This document shows, in pieces, positions 16,505 through 24,624 of a stretch of 53,565 nt of DNA (the stretch's first letter is position 1; each line of letters opens with the position of its first letter). Under the pieces are notes generated by a model. It was not told where the DNA came from and did no database searches. It saw nothing but the letters and a program-made list of their open reading frames with translations. The stretch is from Streptomyces sp. NBC_00239. Lineage in GTDB: Bacteria > Actinomycetota > Actinomycetes > Streptomycetales > Streptomycetaceae. The stretch covers positions 1 to 53,565 of the forward strand of contig NZ_CP108099.1 in assembly GCF_036194065.1 (NCBI RefSeq). Reading direction: 5' to 3'. Position numbers and translations under genes: made by a program.

Positions 16505-17056
16505 TCAGCGCTGCGGGAGGTCGAGCAGCATGGCGTGGAACAAGGGCGCGTCGGGGATGCGGGGGCGCAGGTCTCCCAGCGTCTGCCAGCCCCACGACTC
16601 GTACAGGGCGTGGACCTTGGGGTGCTCCTGGTCGACCAGGAGCGTGGCGCGCTCCTCGGGCCGGGCGGCGAGCAGGGCGTCGTGCAGCTGGCGGGCGGTG
16701 CCGGTCTTGCGCCACGGGACGCGCACCATCAGCTCGCTGAGCGCGTAGGTGCGGGTGCCGGTCTCCTCGACGACGTCGGCGGGCACCTCGGTGAGTAGTC
16801 CGCCCCACCACGGTGCGCCGGCCGGGAGCGGGGCGCCGTAGGCGTAGCCGACGGGCTGGTCCTGGTCGTAGCCGACCACGCACGTCCAGCCGTCCCGGCG
16901 GCTCCAGCCGTCCAGTCCTTTGGCGAACCGCTCGACGGTGGCGAACGGGTCGGTCTTCGCGGCCTCGGCGTACACCTCGGCGTAGACGTCGAGCAGCAGC
17001 TGGCGCACCTCGGCGGCCTGGTGGTGGTCGTAGTGCCGTATGTCGAGCGCGGTCAC
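16505..17056 (-). CDS. GNAT-family N-acetyltransferase
   Basis: A 183-residue protein with the GNAT layout: N-terminal strand DIRHYD, VVGYDQDQPVGYAYG, ALSELMVRVPWRKTGTARQLHDALL (the acetyl-CoA binding loop and helix), then ATLLVDQEHPKVHALYESWGWQ. The family transfers acetyl from acetyl-CoA to small molecules or proteins; the substrate is unknown. GTG at 17056 with AGGAGC upstream. It starts 11 bases after the TPR regulator and is probably co-transcribed with it. Confidence 0.82.
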   Translation of the reverse strand: MTALDIRHYDHHQAAEVRQLLLDVYAEVYAEAAKTDPFATVERFAKGLDGWSRRDGWTCVVGYDQDQPVGYAYGAPLPAGAPWWGGLLTEVPADVVEETGTRTYALSELMVRVPWRKTGTARQLHDALLAARPEERATLLVDQEHPKVHALYESWGWQTLGDLRPRIPDAPLFHAMLLDLPQR

Positions 17057-17067
17057 GGGCGGGGCTC

Positions 17068-18294
17068 CTAGGCGGTGAGGGTCCGGCGGACGGTGGCCAG
17101 CCGGTCGGTGATGCGGCGGCTGTCGAGGGAGGACGCGTCGATGCCGGAGACGGTGGCCGCGGCCTGCTCGCGCTCGCCCTGGGCCAGCTGCAGCTCGGCC
17201 AGCTGCACGGAGTAGTACGCGCGGTTGCGGCGCATCCGCTGCGGGAGCAGGTCGAGGGCCTGGACGGTGGCGGCCTCGGCGCGGTCGTAGTGGCCCAGCG
17301 CCTGGTGGGTGATGGCGGCCAGCCCGGACAGTTCGGCCGGGTTGAGGAACGACAGCCATGTCGGCGCCGGCTGGCCCGGGTCGACGCGGTCGTACGCCTT
17401 CTCGGCGGCGAGCAGGGAGCGGACGGCCCCGGTGCGGTCGGTGACGCGGGCCTGGCCGATGGCGAGGCGGGCGTGCAGCAGGGTGGCGATGTGCGGGTCC
17501 TGGCGGGCGCGGCGGTTGTCGAGGGCGGCGCGGGTGATCTGGACGGCCTCGCGGTGGCGTCCCTCCAGCCGGGCCTGCATGGCGAGGTTGGACCACGCGC
17601 GGGCGGTGGCGGAGGGGTCGGCGGCGAGCAGGGCGCTCTGCAGGGAGGCGGTGTGGAGCAGGGTGGCCTGCTCGCCGTCGCCGCTGTCGTGGCAGGCCCA
17701 ACCGGCGGACGCGTACAGGCTGCTGATCGCGCCGTGCAGGGCGCGCTCGACGCGGTCGCCGTAGGTGCAGCCGTCGAGGGCCTCGCGCAGCCGGGCGATG
17801 TAGCCGGTGGAGACGGAGATCAGCGGGCCCCCGCCGATGGAGAAGAAGTGGGCGTCCATGCGGCCGATGCGCTCGTGGACGCGGTCGACGTCGCTCATCG
17901 ACAGGCGCCCGCTGGTGGGGGTCTGGTCGATGCCCAGCACGGCGGCGACGGTGGTGGCGGCGGACGCGGTGATGAACCGGCGGCGGTGCACTGGCTCCTC
18001 CTCCTGCTGTGCCGGCCGCGGCGGACGGGGAAGGTTGGCGCTGGCCTTGCCACGCGGCACGAACCCCAGCGCCTGGGCCGGACGATCGAAGATCCGTTCC
18101 AGTGGCAGAAGGTACTTGGTCCACGGCCAGCGGACTTCCCCTGAGATCCACCGCCGGACATGCCGGTCGCTGCAGTCGCCGGGTCTGCCGAAGATGTCCT
18201 CGGCCACCCGGTTCACCTCGTCGGCGAGGCCCTGGTGCTTGAAGTCGTACTCGTCGAGCAGCGCTTCGAGGATCGCGTTGCGCTGTCTGTCCAT
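17068..18294 (-). CDS. HTH/TPR-like regulator of Streptomyces type
   Basis: A 408-residue protein. The N-terminus (about 1-60) holds a divergent helix-turn-helix region with the WISGEVRWPWTKYLLPLERI segment typical of Streptomyces multi-domain regulators. Next comes RRRFITASAATTVAAVLG, a hydrophobic stretch after arginines that is often seen in this group. Residues 150-408 are TPR-like helices (AWSNLAMQARLEGRHREAVQ; AITHQALGHYDRAEAATVQA). It probably senses a signal and controls nearby genes. It lies upstream of the acetyltransferase and divergent from the pair at 18464-19299, a grouping common in Streptomyces genomes. Confidence 0.78.
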   Translation of the reverse strand: MDRQRNAILEALLDEYDFKHQGLADEVNRVAEDIFGRPGDCSDRHVRRWISGEVRWPWTKYLLPLERIFDRPAQALGFVPRGKASANLPRPPRPAQQEEEPVHRRRFITASAATTVAAVLGIDQTPTSGRLSMSDVDRVHERIGRMDAHFFSIGGGPLISVSTGYIARLREALDGCTYGDRVERALHGAISSLYASAGWACHDSGDGEQATLLHTASLQSALLAADPSATARAWSNLAMQARLEGRHREAVQITRAALDNRRARQDPHIATLLHARLAIGQARVTDRTGAVRSLLAAEKAYDRVDPGQPAPTWLSFLNPAELSGLAAITHQALGHYDRAEAATVQALDLLPQRMRRNRAYYSVQLAELQLAQGEREQAAATVSGIDASSLDSRRITDRLATVRRTLTA

Positions 18295-18463
18295 CGGGGC
18301 CCCCGGTGTGCTGTGCGTGCGCGCGACGGTAGTGCGGCGGCACCCCGCGCGTTGGCAAAACTGTCCGGTCTCTCGACGGGAAGTGCCCGCAATCCGGCCT
18401 GATCCCACCCGGACGTGTGGCGGTTGTCTGGGAGTACCGAGACGAACCGATCCGGGAGCCCCC

Positions 18464-18916
18464 GTGCCGAACTCCTCCAGCGGCGCACGCCGTGTCACCT
18501 GGTCCTCGAAAGCCGACCCTGACGGGCGGGTGCGAGAACGCTGGCGCCGCGCGGACTGCCGTACGGACTGGGCGCACTGCGGCCGGGAGTGGGACGCGGT
18601 CGCGGTCGAGCTGCAGCGGGGCCTGGACGCGCTCGACGCGCTCGGCCTCGGGCTGCGGCAGGGCTACCCGGTGCTGGCCGACTACCTGAGCAACCGGCTG
18701 TACGTGATGGTCGACCCGGGCACTGGGCACGTCTGCCGGGACGTTCCCGGCGTCCGCGTGCTGTCGACGGGCTCGCAGGTCCTCGTCCCGGTCTCCGGTG
18801 CTGGCACCATCGCGGCGCACTGGGTCAGCCCTCCCCGGGCGGCCCGGCTCGTCGACTCCGGGAAGCTGGCCGGTGCGCTGCTTCGCCTGGTCGACGTCGG
18901 CGCGGTCGCCTCGTGA
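18464..18916 (+). CDS. hypothetical protein, partner of TPR regulator locus
   Basis: A 150-residue protein of unknown function. The GTG at 18464 has GGGAGCCCCC upstream. A helical segment (WDAVAVELQRGLDALDALGLG) is followed by a strand-rich part. The two Cys residues near the N-terminus (CRTDWAHC) could bind metal. It is divergent from the TPR regulator and overlaps the next gene as GTGA. Confidence 0.68.
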   Translation: MPNSSSGARRVTWSSKADPDGRVRERWRRADCRTDWAHCGREWDAVAVELQRGLDALDALGLGLRQGYPVLADYLSNRLYVMVDPGTGHVCRDVPGVRVLSTGSQVLVPVSGAGTIAAHWVSPPRAARLVDSGKLAGALLRLVDVGAVAS

Positions 18917-19299
18917 GCGGGCACCAGGTGCTGCACGATCCCGACGGCGTCCTGGACGCCGAACTGCCCCTGGACCGGGAGCCGCACCAGCTCCTCGTGC
19001 GGGCCGTGCTCGCGGTGACCGACCCGGCCGGGCTCGCGCCGGCGGACTGCGAGCAGATCGCGCTGCAACTGACCGGGCACGCCCGGATCGTCGCGCGCGA
19101 CGTCGAGCAGCTGGCCGGTCAGCTCCCGGAGCGCGACGGGCGGCGCCTGTTCGCGGAGGACGTCCTGCGGTCGGCACGGGAACGGCTGGCCCTGCCGCTG
19201 GAGCCGGACCTGCGGTGCCTGCAGGGCCGGGCCCGCATCGTGCGCGACCTGTACGCCCGGCTCGACCGGCTGAACACCCCTCGGCCCGTCCCCGACTGA
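18913..19299 (+). CDS. hypothetical helical protein (possibly DUF6415-type)
   Basis: A 128-residue all-helical protein: LTGHARIVARDVEQLAGQLPE and RLALPLEPDLRCLQGRARIVRDL. Small proteins of this kind accompany TPR regulators in Streptomyces; I think of the DUF6415 group, but the match is uncertain. It is coupled to the upstream gene by GTGA and followed by a long hairpin. Confidence 0.62.
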   Translation: MSGHQVLHDPDGVLDAELPLDREPHQLLVRAVLAVTDPAGLAPADCEQIALQLTGHARIVARDVEQLAGQLPERDGRRLFAEDVLRSARERLALPLEPDLRCLQGRARIVRDLYARLDRLNTPRPVPD

Positions 19300-19352
19300 G
19301 CGGGCCCACGATCCCGGCCCGTCGCTTCCCCCCGTGAGCGCGGGCCTTCCCC

Positions 19353-19402
19353 GGGCCCCGGTGGTGCAGAAGAGCTAAGGCGGCTCTGCACCACCGGGGC
19401 CC
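19353..19402 (+). terminator. long hairpin with GAAGAGCT-GGCGGCT loop, copy 1
   Basis: Left arm GGGCCCCGGTGGTGCAG (19353-19369) pairs perfectly with 19386-19402. The loop contains GAAGAGCTAAGGCGGCT, which can fold further. A closely similar hairpin lies at 42431-42476. It probably terminates the 18464-19299 unit. Confidence 0.7.
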
Positions 19403-19592
19403 CTCTCGTACGTACGCGCGCCCGCGCGTGGACCTGCGCAAGTAGCGCAAGAACCCGTCGATATGCCCGCTCTGCCGGGAGCGGGAACGAAGGAGACCGC
19501 CCCGCACGCGCGCGCGTGGGACGGTCTCATAGGTTCCACGGGCGTTCCTTCTCGCAGGTCAGCGCGATGCCCCGTGGGTCTCACGGACGGGC

Positions 19593-20006
19593 TCAGAGGA
19601 CGCCGCTCTGCTTGCGGAGCCGTCCGGCCTCCTCGATGGCCTCGTGCAGTGCGGAGGTGAGGTGGTCGGCCTCTTCACCGGCGAGGTCGGACTGCTTCTC
19701 GGCGCGGCGGAGCCGGTCCTGCAGGAGCGCGCCGCGCAGAGCGGAGGATGCGCCCGCGGGCATCGTGTCGCTGAAGGCGACGACCATGCCGTAGAAGCCG
19801 TGCATCAGGTCGTCCAGTTGCTTCTGGCCGTCCAGGTCGCCGGGGCTGCTGATGACGCTGCGGGCGAGGATCTCGGCGGCGGCGAGCAGTCGCCCGGCCG
19901 CGATGGCGGGGCGCTCGATGGCACCACCCCCGTCGGGGTCGATGTGCAGGGCCCTCAGCGCATCGCTGATCTTCAGGACCGCGTCGGACTCGTCGGTGTG
20001 GGTCAT
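19593..20006 (-). CDS. hypothetical helical protein
   Basis: A 137-residue helical, acidic protein without a recognised domain. The C-terminal half is coiled-coil-like (RGALLQDRLRRAEKQSDLAG, DHLTSALHEAIEEAGRLRKQ). The ATG at 20006 lacks a clear ribosome site. An inverted repeat GAGACCG...CGGTCTC (about 19494-19529) lies beyond its stop and may be the terminator. Confidence 0.6.
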   Translation of the reverse strand: MTHTDESDAVLKISDALRALHIDPDGGGAIERPAIAAGRLLAAAEILARSVISSPGDLDGQKQLDDLMHGFYGMVVAFSDTMPAGASSALRGALLQDRLRRAEKQSDLAGEEADHLTSALHEAIEEAGRLRKQSGVL

Positions 20007-20199
20007 GGGGCGGCAGCGTAGCGACCTCGTCCGGGCCGGTTCCCCCTCTCGCCTGTTCCCGTCCGGCGGACCGGAGACTGAACTCCCCGACCCACCGGGC
20101 GGGAAGTCCTGGAGCAGGGCGGCCCCCGGCGGCCGGCGGCGGCGTACGACGGAGCGGAGCACGCTGCCGTGCCGTTGCCGCCGACTCCTGGAGATCACC

Positions 20200-20385
20200 G
20201 TGACTGAGCCCTCGACCCGACCGCCGGACGACGACGAACCCCTCCCCCACTCCACCCCTGACGGCCCGACGCTGCACGTGCATCTCGCGGCGCCGACGGT
20301 GTGGTCCGTGTACCGGACGGGCCTGCAGGCAGCCGTCGACCGGACCGAGTCCCTACCGAACCCCCCACCGGACAGCAGCCTTTGA
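20200..20385 (+). CDS. small hypothetical protein
   Basis: A 61-residue reading frame with GTG start and GGAG seven bases upstream. The sequence is Pro/Asp-rich at first and then has a short ordered stretch (TLHVHLAAPTVWSVYRTGL). No family is known. It is followed by a hairpin at 20469-20492, which supports a real transcription unit. Confidence 0.45.
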   Translation: MTEPSTRPPDDDEPLPHSTPDGPTLHVHLAAPTVWSVYRTGLQAAVDRTESLPNPPPDSSL

Positions 20386-20468
20386 CCACAACCCCGTTGC
20401 TCCCTGGCGCGACCGGTCTGCACCACGACGATGCCGTTTCGCGCCGGGGAGTGACGGGGCAGCGGGGT

Positions 20469-20492
20469 CCCGGGGGCGGCGAAGCCCCCGGG
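20469..20492. terminator. hairpin terminator
   Basis: CCCGGGGGC, loop GGCGAA, GCCCCCGGG, between the small gene ending at 20385 and the convergent gene ending at 20537. Confidence 0.65.
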
Positions 20493-20536
20493 TACCACGC
20501 TGCTCAGCCACAGGTCTGTGCCCCGGCCCCGTACGG

Positions 20537-21460
20537 TCAGCGCAGCCGCTCGGCCTTCGCCACCACCCGCTGCCGCTCGCGCTCGGCGCGGGCCCGCACC
20601 CGTTCCAGCGCCCGCAGGTCCACGACCTCCTCGACGCCGGCGCGCACCAGGTCGGTCAGCAGCGTGGGGCTGAGGGCCTCGGCCTGGACGGTGCGGAACA
20701 TCAGGGCGCCGCGGCGGTCGGTCGCCTTCTGCGGCGCGGTCTCCAGCGCGTACCGGGTGATCTGCTCCTCGGTGACGGCCAGCCGTTTCACGGTCGGCGG
20801 GGTGCCGCCCAGTTCGGCGACGAACGCGGCGACGTCCTCGGCGGCGGCGTCCAGGATGCTCAGCCCGCTGGGGTCGTAGTCGCCGATGCTGAGCACCGTG
20901 GTGGGCACCTCGCGGTAGGCGATGCGGGCGGCGGCGTCGTGCTTGGCACAGACCGACTCGAACCCGCCGGAGCAGTAGACGATCACGCCGTACTGCCGGG
21001 TGACCTCGGCAATCATCGGCATCATGCCCTGGGCCTCGATCCACACCTCAACCGCCCGTGGCTGGCCCTCGTCCAGCGGCCGGGAGTAGTAGGACGCGGA
21101 CGCGCGGACCGACTCCCAGAACTCCGCCGGGCTGTTGTACCCGAAGGAGTGGCCGGCGGAAGCGGCCCGGTCGTCGCGGATGGCGTCCATCGGGATCAGC
21201 CGCGCCCGGCGGGCCCGGTTGAGGGTCTCCTGCAGCCGGTCGTACGCCTTCTCTTCCTTGGGGTACTGGAAGGCGCCGACCAGTCGGTAGAACACTTGGC
21301 GGGCGGTCATCGGCAGGTGCGCGCGGTACTCGTCGAGGACGGCGCGGACCTGCTCGACCAGGCGCAGGGTGTCGGGCTTCGGGGACCAGTCGGCGAACCC
21401 GCGCGGGCGGGTGCGGCGGTAGGTGCGACCCGAGACGGTGTTACGGCCTGCCGTGCTCAT
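20537..21460 (-). CDS. Spo11/Topoisomerase VI-A-like protein (Mini-A type)
   Basis: A 307-residue protein. Residues 50-65 (MTARQVFYRLVGAF) match the winged-helix motif with the catalytic Tyr of Topo VI-A/Spo11, here Tyr58. A Toprim domain follows: Glu in WIEAQGM (about 142) and SIGDYDPSGLSI with Asp194 and Asp196. In the family these residues make a double-strand break through a 5'-phosphotyrosine link. No GHKL-type B subunit lies nearby, so it fits the stand-alone 'Mini-A' group known from mobile elements. It could act in recombination or plasmid processing. The neighbouring genes do not show its role. Confidence 0.75.
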   Translation of the reverse strand: MSTAGRNTVSGRTYRRTRPRGFADWSPKPDTLRLVEQVRAVLDEYRAHLPMTARQVFYRLVGAFQYPKEEKAYDRLQETLNRARRARLIPMDAIRDDRAASAGHSFGYNSPAEFWESVRASASYYSRPLDEGQPRAVEVWIEAQGMMPMIAEVTRQYGVIVYCSGGFESVCAKHDAAARIAYREVPTTVLSIGDYDPSGLSILDAAAEDVAAFVAELGGTPPTVKRLAVTEEQITRYALETAPQKATDRRGALMFRTVQAEALSPTLLTDLVRAGVEEVVDLRALERVRARAERERQRVVAKAERLR

Positions 21461-21599
21461 GCGCCCATCGTGGCACCGGCCGGACCGCCCGTGTGATCCC
21501 CGAACGTGATCAAAGGGTCACCCGTTGTCAGTGGCGGCTGCTTTCATGGTCCGTTGCGCCGGTGCGGCGCGGTGCCCAGGGGAGGGGAAGCACGTCGTG

Positions 21600-21887
21600 G
21601 TGCAGGTAGGGGAGTACGAGCGGGCGGACGGCACGAAGGTACGGGCGCACTCGCGGTGGCACCCGGGCGCCCGGCGGGAGCTGACCATCTTCGCCGTGGT
21701 CGCCCTGGTGGTCGTCGGCTTCGGCAGCAGCAGCGGCGGGACTGCCGGCGGCGCCGGGGCGGGGGAGCGGTTACCCCAGCCGCAGCAGACCGGGGTGTAC
21801 CCCGTGCACTTCCCCGGCTGGGACAAGCCCGCGCCGCGGCCGACTCCGACGGTGTCGTACCCGATCCGGTGGGACCGCAGCCAGTAG
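21600..21887 (+). CDS. small membrane protein
   Basis: A 95-residue protein from the GTG at 21600 (another GTG is at 21597; a GGAGGGG stretch lies upstream at long spacing). The N-terminus YERADGTKVRAHSRWHPGAR resembles a motif common in small Streptomyces proteins. One membrane helix (ELTIFAVVALVVVGFGSS) is followed by a Pro-rich tail. Function unknown; start uncertain. Confidence 0.52.
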   Translation: MQVGEYERADGTKVRAHSRWHPGARRELTIFAVVALVVVGFGSSSGGTAGGAGAGERLPQPQQTGVYPVHFPGWDKPAPRPTPTVSYPIRWDRSQ

Positions 21888-21904
21888 CTGCGGACCGACA
21901 CAGC

Positions 21905-21934
21905 GAAGGGCCCCGAGTCTCCTCGGGGCCCTTC
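21905..21934. terminator. bidirectional hairpin terminator
   Basis: GAAGGGCCCCGAG, loop TCTC, CTCGGGGCCCTTC: a 13-bp stem between convergent genes ending at 21887 and 21954. Confidence 0.75.
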
Positions 21935-21953
21935 GGCGTGACGGCTGCAGGGA

Positions 21954-22424
21954 TCACTCGGTGGTGGTGTCCGGCTCCGGCTGCTCCTGGGGGGCCCACA
22001 GGGGCATGTCCGCGGGGTTGGGGATGACCGTGCGCGCGAACGTCGGCGGGGGCGGCGGGGGCACGAACGTGCTCTTCGAGGGCGGGGGCGGCGGGTCAGC
22101 CTGCGCCGGCGGGACGTCGTCCGGCGCGTACACCTGCCACGACCAACTGTCGTCGCTGCGGCGGGCGGCGACGATGCGGTCGCTGTCGGCTTCCTCGGCT
22201 GCTCGGCGGGCGCGGTCGAGGGCCTGGAGCAGCTGCAGCGCGAAGTCCGGGGGCGCCTGATCGTCCTTGGTGTCACGGACCGGATAGTGCTTGTCGCCCC
22301 TGGTGTCGTGCACGACCACCTGCCCGTCGATGTCGTGCTCGATGCGGGCGACCCATCCCATCCGCAGCAGTTGGTACGGGCCGTCCCGGTGGGACGGATT
22401 CAGAATCCAGACGGTTGCGGGCAC
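21954..22424 (-). CDS. hypothetical protein with proline-rich tail
   Basis: A 156-residue protein. The first 90 residues form a small alpha/beta domain (WVARIEHDIDGQVVVHDTRG; FALQLLQALDRARRAAEEAD). The tail holds poly-proline runs. GTG at 22424 with GGAG close upstream. Unknown function; the proline tracts may mediate protein contacts. Confidence 0.62.
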   Translation of the reverse strand: MPATVWILNPSHRDGPYQLLRMGWVARIEHDIDGQVVVHDTRGDKHYPVRDTKDDQAPPDFALQLLQALDRARRAAEEADSDRIVAARRSDDSWSWQVYAPDDVPPAQADPPPPPSKSTFVPPPPPPTFARTVIPNPADMPLWAPQEQPEPDTTTE

Positions 22425-22500
22425 GGGCGGCTCCTCTGCTCGATGATCCGGTGCCCCATCATCTTCGCGCCGGGAAGCGGCCGGACTAGAGTCGGCAAAA

Positions 22501-22533
22501 GCGCCCGCAGCCAGCTCGAATGGCTGCGGGCGC
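22501..22533 (-). terminator. conserved-apex hairpin, copy 2, with T-run
   Basis: A 13-bp stem (GCGCCCGCAGCCA / TGGCTGCGGGCGC) around GCTCGAA. On the minus strand it is followed by TTTT, so it is an intrinsic terminator for the NUDIX gene. It shares its 17-base apex with 11707-11737 and 23038-23070. Confidence 0.75.
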
Positions 22534-22556
22534 CCCTGTGCGGTGCTGCCGGTCGG

Positions 22557-22979
22557 TCAGCGGCCGGCGGTGGCCTTGGCGAGGATGTCGGCGTGGTCGA
22601 ACGCCAACGGCTCGGGCAGGCTGTCGAGCGGCCACCAGCGGGCGCTGCGGGCGTCGTCCCCGGCGACGATGGCGGTTCCGGCGGGCACCTCGGCGAGGTA
22701 CACGTCGGTGACGTACCGTCCGCGAGGGTCGCGGCCGGGCTGGTCCCACCGGCCGACCTCGTGCAGCTGCCCGGGGTCGACCCGGACGCCGGTCTCCTCG
22801 ACCAGCTCACGCGCGGCGGCCTCACGGCTGCTGGCGTCCGTCGGGTCGCAATGGCCTCCGGGCAGGGCCCACTGGCCCTCGTACGGCGGCCAGTCCCGCT
22901 CGATCAGCAGGACCTGCCGGTCCGGCGTCACGGCAACGACGTCGGCGGTGTAGCGGGTCTCCTCGGTGGAGTCGGTCAC
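22557..22979 (-). CDS. NUDIX hydrolase
   Basis: A 140-residue NUDIX protein. The Nudix box is recognisable as GGHCDPTDASSREAAARELV followed by EETG, with the REL-x-EE metal-binding core intact; the upstream acidic position is shifted by a short insertion. LPGGH and LLIERDWPPYEGQWALPGG are also typical. The family hydrolyses nucleoside diphosphate-linked compounds; the substrate is unknown. GTG at 22979 with AAGGAGCACCA upstream. It is bounded by two conserved-apex hairpins. Confidence 0.85.
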   Translation of the reverse strand: MTDSTEETRYTADVVAVTPDRQVLLIERDWPPYEGQWALPGGHCDPTDASSREAAARELVEETGVRVDPGQLHEVGRWDQPGRDPRGRYVTDVYLAEVPAGTAIVAGDDARSARWWPLDSLPEPLAFDHADILAKATAGR

Positions 22980-23037
22980 TGGTGCTCCTTGGCTGGTCGG
23001 ACCGCCCGGTGCCGGGCGGGGTCGTGTCCTTCTGCGA

Positions 23038-23070
23038 GGGGCCGCAGCCAGCTCGAATGGCTGCGGCCCC
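23038..23070. terminator. conserved-apex hairpin, copy 3
   Basis: A 13-bp stem (GGGGCCGCAGCCA / TGGCTGCGGCCCC) around GCTCGAA, just past the stop of the minus gene 23089-24009. The apex is the same as the copies at 11707 and 22501. No T-run follows it. Confidence 0.65.
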
Positions 23071-23088
23071 GGTGGTGCTGCCGGACGG

Positions 23089-24009
23089 TCAGCGGTCGAC
23101 GACGTCCTTGTCGAGGTCGCGGTGGACCAGGTCCACGCTCAAGCCCCGGGTGGTGAACGCCTTGGCGGCGTCGGTCAGTCCGTACGTGGCGGCCTGCTCG
23201 ACGTCCCCGGCGACCACGGCGCGCAGGGCCATGGCCGTTGTAGCTGCCCGATGACGTCCGCCGGCGCACTGCGTCACCACGGTGATGGGCGCGGTCTTCG
23301 GTCCGGCGAGGTAGCCCTGGACCTGCAGCGCGGTCGCGGCGAGGACCTCGCGCACGCCCGGGGTGTCCATGACCGTGTCGCGCACGACCTGGTCGTGGGC
23401 GGTGAGGTGGCGCAGGTCGGCGCTGATGGCGTGCGGGTCCCGGAAGTGCTCGCGCAGGTCGAGCGCGATGGTGGCGCGCTGCAGGACGTCGGCCCACTCG
23501 CCCTGGTCCTGGTCCTCGTCGTGCAGGCGGCCGATGGACACCACGGTGACGTCGGCCGGCGCCTGGGCGACGATCCGGTCCCGGCGGGAGTCCCATCCGG
23601 TGCAGTGCTCGCGGACCTGCCCGTCGGCGCCGCGCACGGTGATCTGCCACGACGGCCAGCTCTCGCGGGGGCCGCGGTCGATGGCGAGGACCTCGTACTC
23701 GCTGCCGGAGTCGCCGTGGTCGTAGCGGCCTCCGACCCGGCGCGGGCCCACCTGCAGGGCGGTGTGCTCCTCCCAGGTCATCTCGAAGCCCTCCTCGCGG
23801 TCTCCGAGGATCTCGGCCGGGATCGCGCCGTCGCACTCCTGGCAGTGGCTCCACACCGTGGCGTTGACCGTGCCGCAGTTGGCGCACGTCCAGGACGGAC
23901 GCTGGCAGTCGTGGCACGCGTCGTACGTCGGCGGGTTGTCGGCCCCGCAACTGCACGTCCAGGCACGTCGTGCCCGTTTGGCGGCGGCTAGGTCGGTCTC
24001 GTACGTCAT
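23089..24009 (-). CDS. double zinc finger protein with RapZ C-terminal-like domain
   Basis: A 306-residue protein. The N-terminus carries two four-Cys fingers of the RanBP2/zinc-ribbon kind (WTCSCGADN...CHDCQRP and WTCANCGTVN...CQECDG). The C-terminus has VVTQCAGGRHRAATTAMAL and later LVHRDL, which match the C-terminal domain of RapZ. In RapZ that domain binds glucosamine-6-phosphate and RNA. The kinase-like N-terminal domain of RapZ is absent. A role as an RNA- or nucleotide-binding regulator is inferred. ATG at 24009 with GGAGAACCGG upstream. Confidence 0.68.
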   Translation of the reverse strand: MTYETDLAAAKRARRAWTCSCGADNPPTYDACHDCQRPSWTCANCGTVNATVWSHCQECDGAIPAEILGDREEGFEMTWEEHTALQVGPRRVGGRYDHGDSGSEYEVLAIDRGPRESWPSWQITVRGADGQVREHCTGWDSRRDRIVAQAPADVTVVSIGRLHDEDQDQGEWADVLQRATIALDLREHFRDPHAISADLRHLTAHDQVVRDTVMDTPGVREVLAATALQVQGYLAGPKTAPITVVTQCAGGRHRAATTAMALRAVVAGDVEQAATYGLTDAAKAFTTRGLSVDLVHRDLDKDVVDR

Positions 24010-24030
24010 CCGGTTCTCCTTCGGGGTGGG

Positions 24031-24624
24031 TTACTCGCTGGCCTGCTGGGCGATGGGGGCGACCTTGCGCAGCCGCTCGGCGGCGTGGCGCAGCCGGGAC
24101 ATCTCGACCTGGAGCGTGGCGTGGGCGTCGTGGTCGCTGTCGACGAATCCGGCGCCCTCGTCCAGCAGCTTGGCGAGGATCGTGATGACGTCGGCGACGT
24201 CGGTGATCCCGCCCTCGATGTTCCCGTCGGTGACCAGGCGCAGTTCGGCGCGGGCGAGCAGGTCCAGGGGTTCCATGTCGCCCCGGTCGAACTCGGTGCC
24301 GGCGTCCTGGGTGCGGTCGACGCGGACGGTGGCCAGTCCCAGGCCGGGCAGCATTCGGCTGGGGGAGTCGGGCCGGTCCGGGTCGATGCGGACCATCGCG
24401 CCGGCGATGTGCGCGACCACGACCTCGACGGGGTCGGGGTGCAGGGCCTGGGCGGCGCGGACGTGCTCCTCGACGAACAGGGGTGTGTCGGCCGGGAGCG
24501 CGGCGGCGAGGGCGGCCAGTTCGCCGGTCGTGCCGATCTCGCGGGAGGTGGGCAGCACCTCCTTGAACCGGGCGACGTCGGCTTCGGCCTGCTCGGTGAG
24601 CTGTTCCTGGGTGGGCTCGGTCAT
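24031..24624 (-). CDS. hypothetical protein
   Basis: A 197-residue acidic protein, helical at both ends, without a recognised domain. The ATG at 24624 shares a base with the TGA of the upstream gene (TGATG), so the two are translationally coupled. AAGGAGAGCC precedes it. It lies between the coupling-protein-like fusion and the RapZ-C-like gene. Confidence 0.65.
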   Translation of the reverse strand: MTEPTQEQLTEQAEADVARFKEVLPTSREIGTTGELAALAAALPADTPLFVEEHVRAAQALHPDPVEVVVAHIAGAMVRIDPDRPDSPSRMLPGLGLATVRVDRTQDAGTEFDRGDMEPLDLLARAELRLVTDGNIEGGITDVADVITILAKLLDEGAGFVDSDHDAHATLQVEMSRLRHAAERLRKVAPIAQQASE

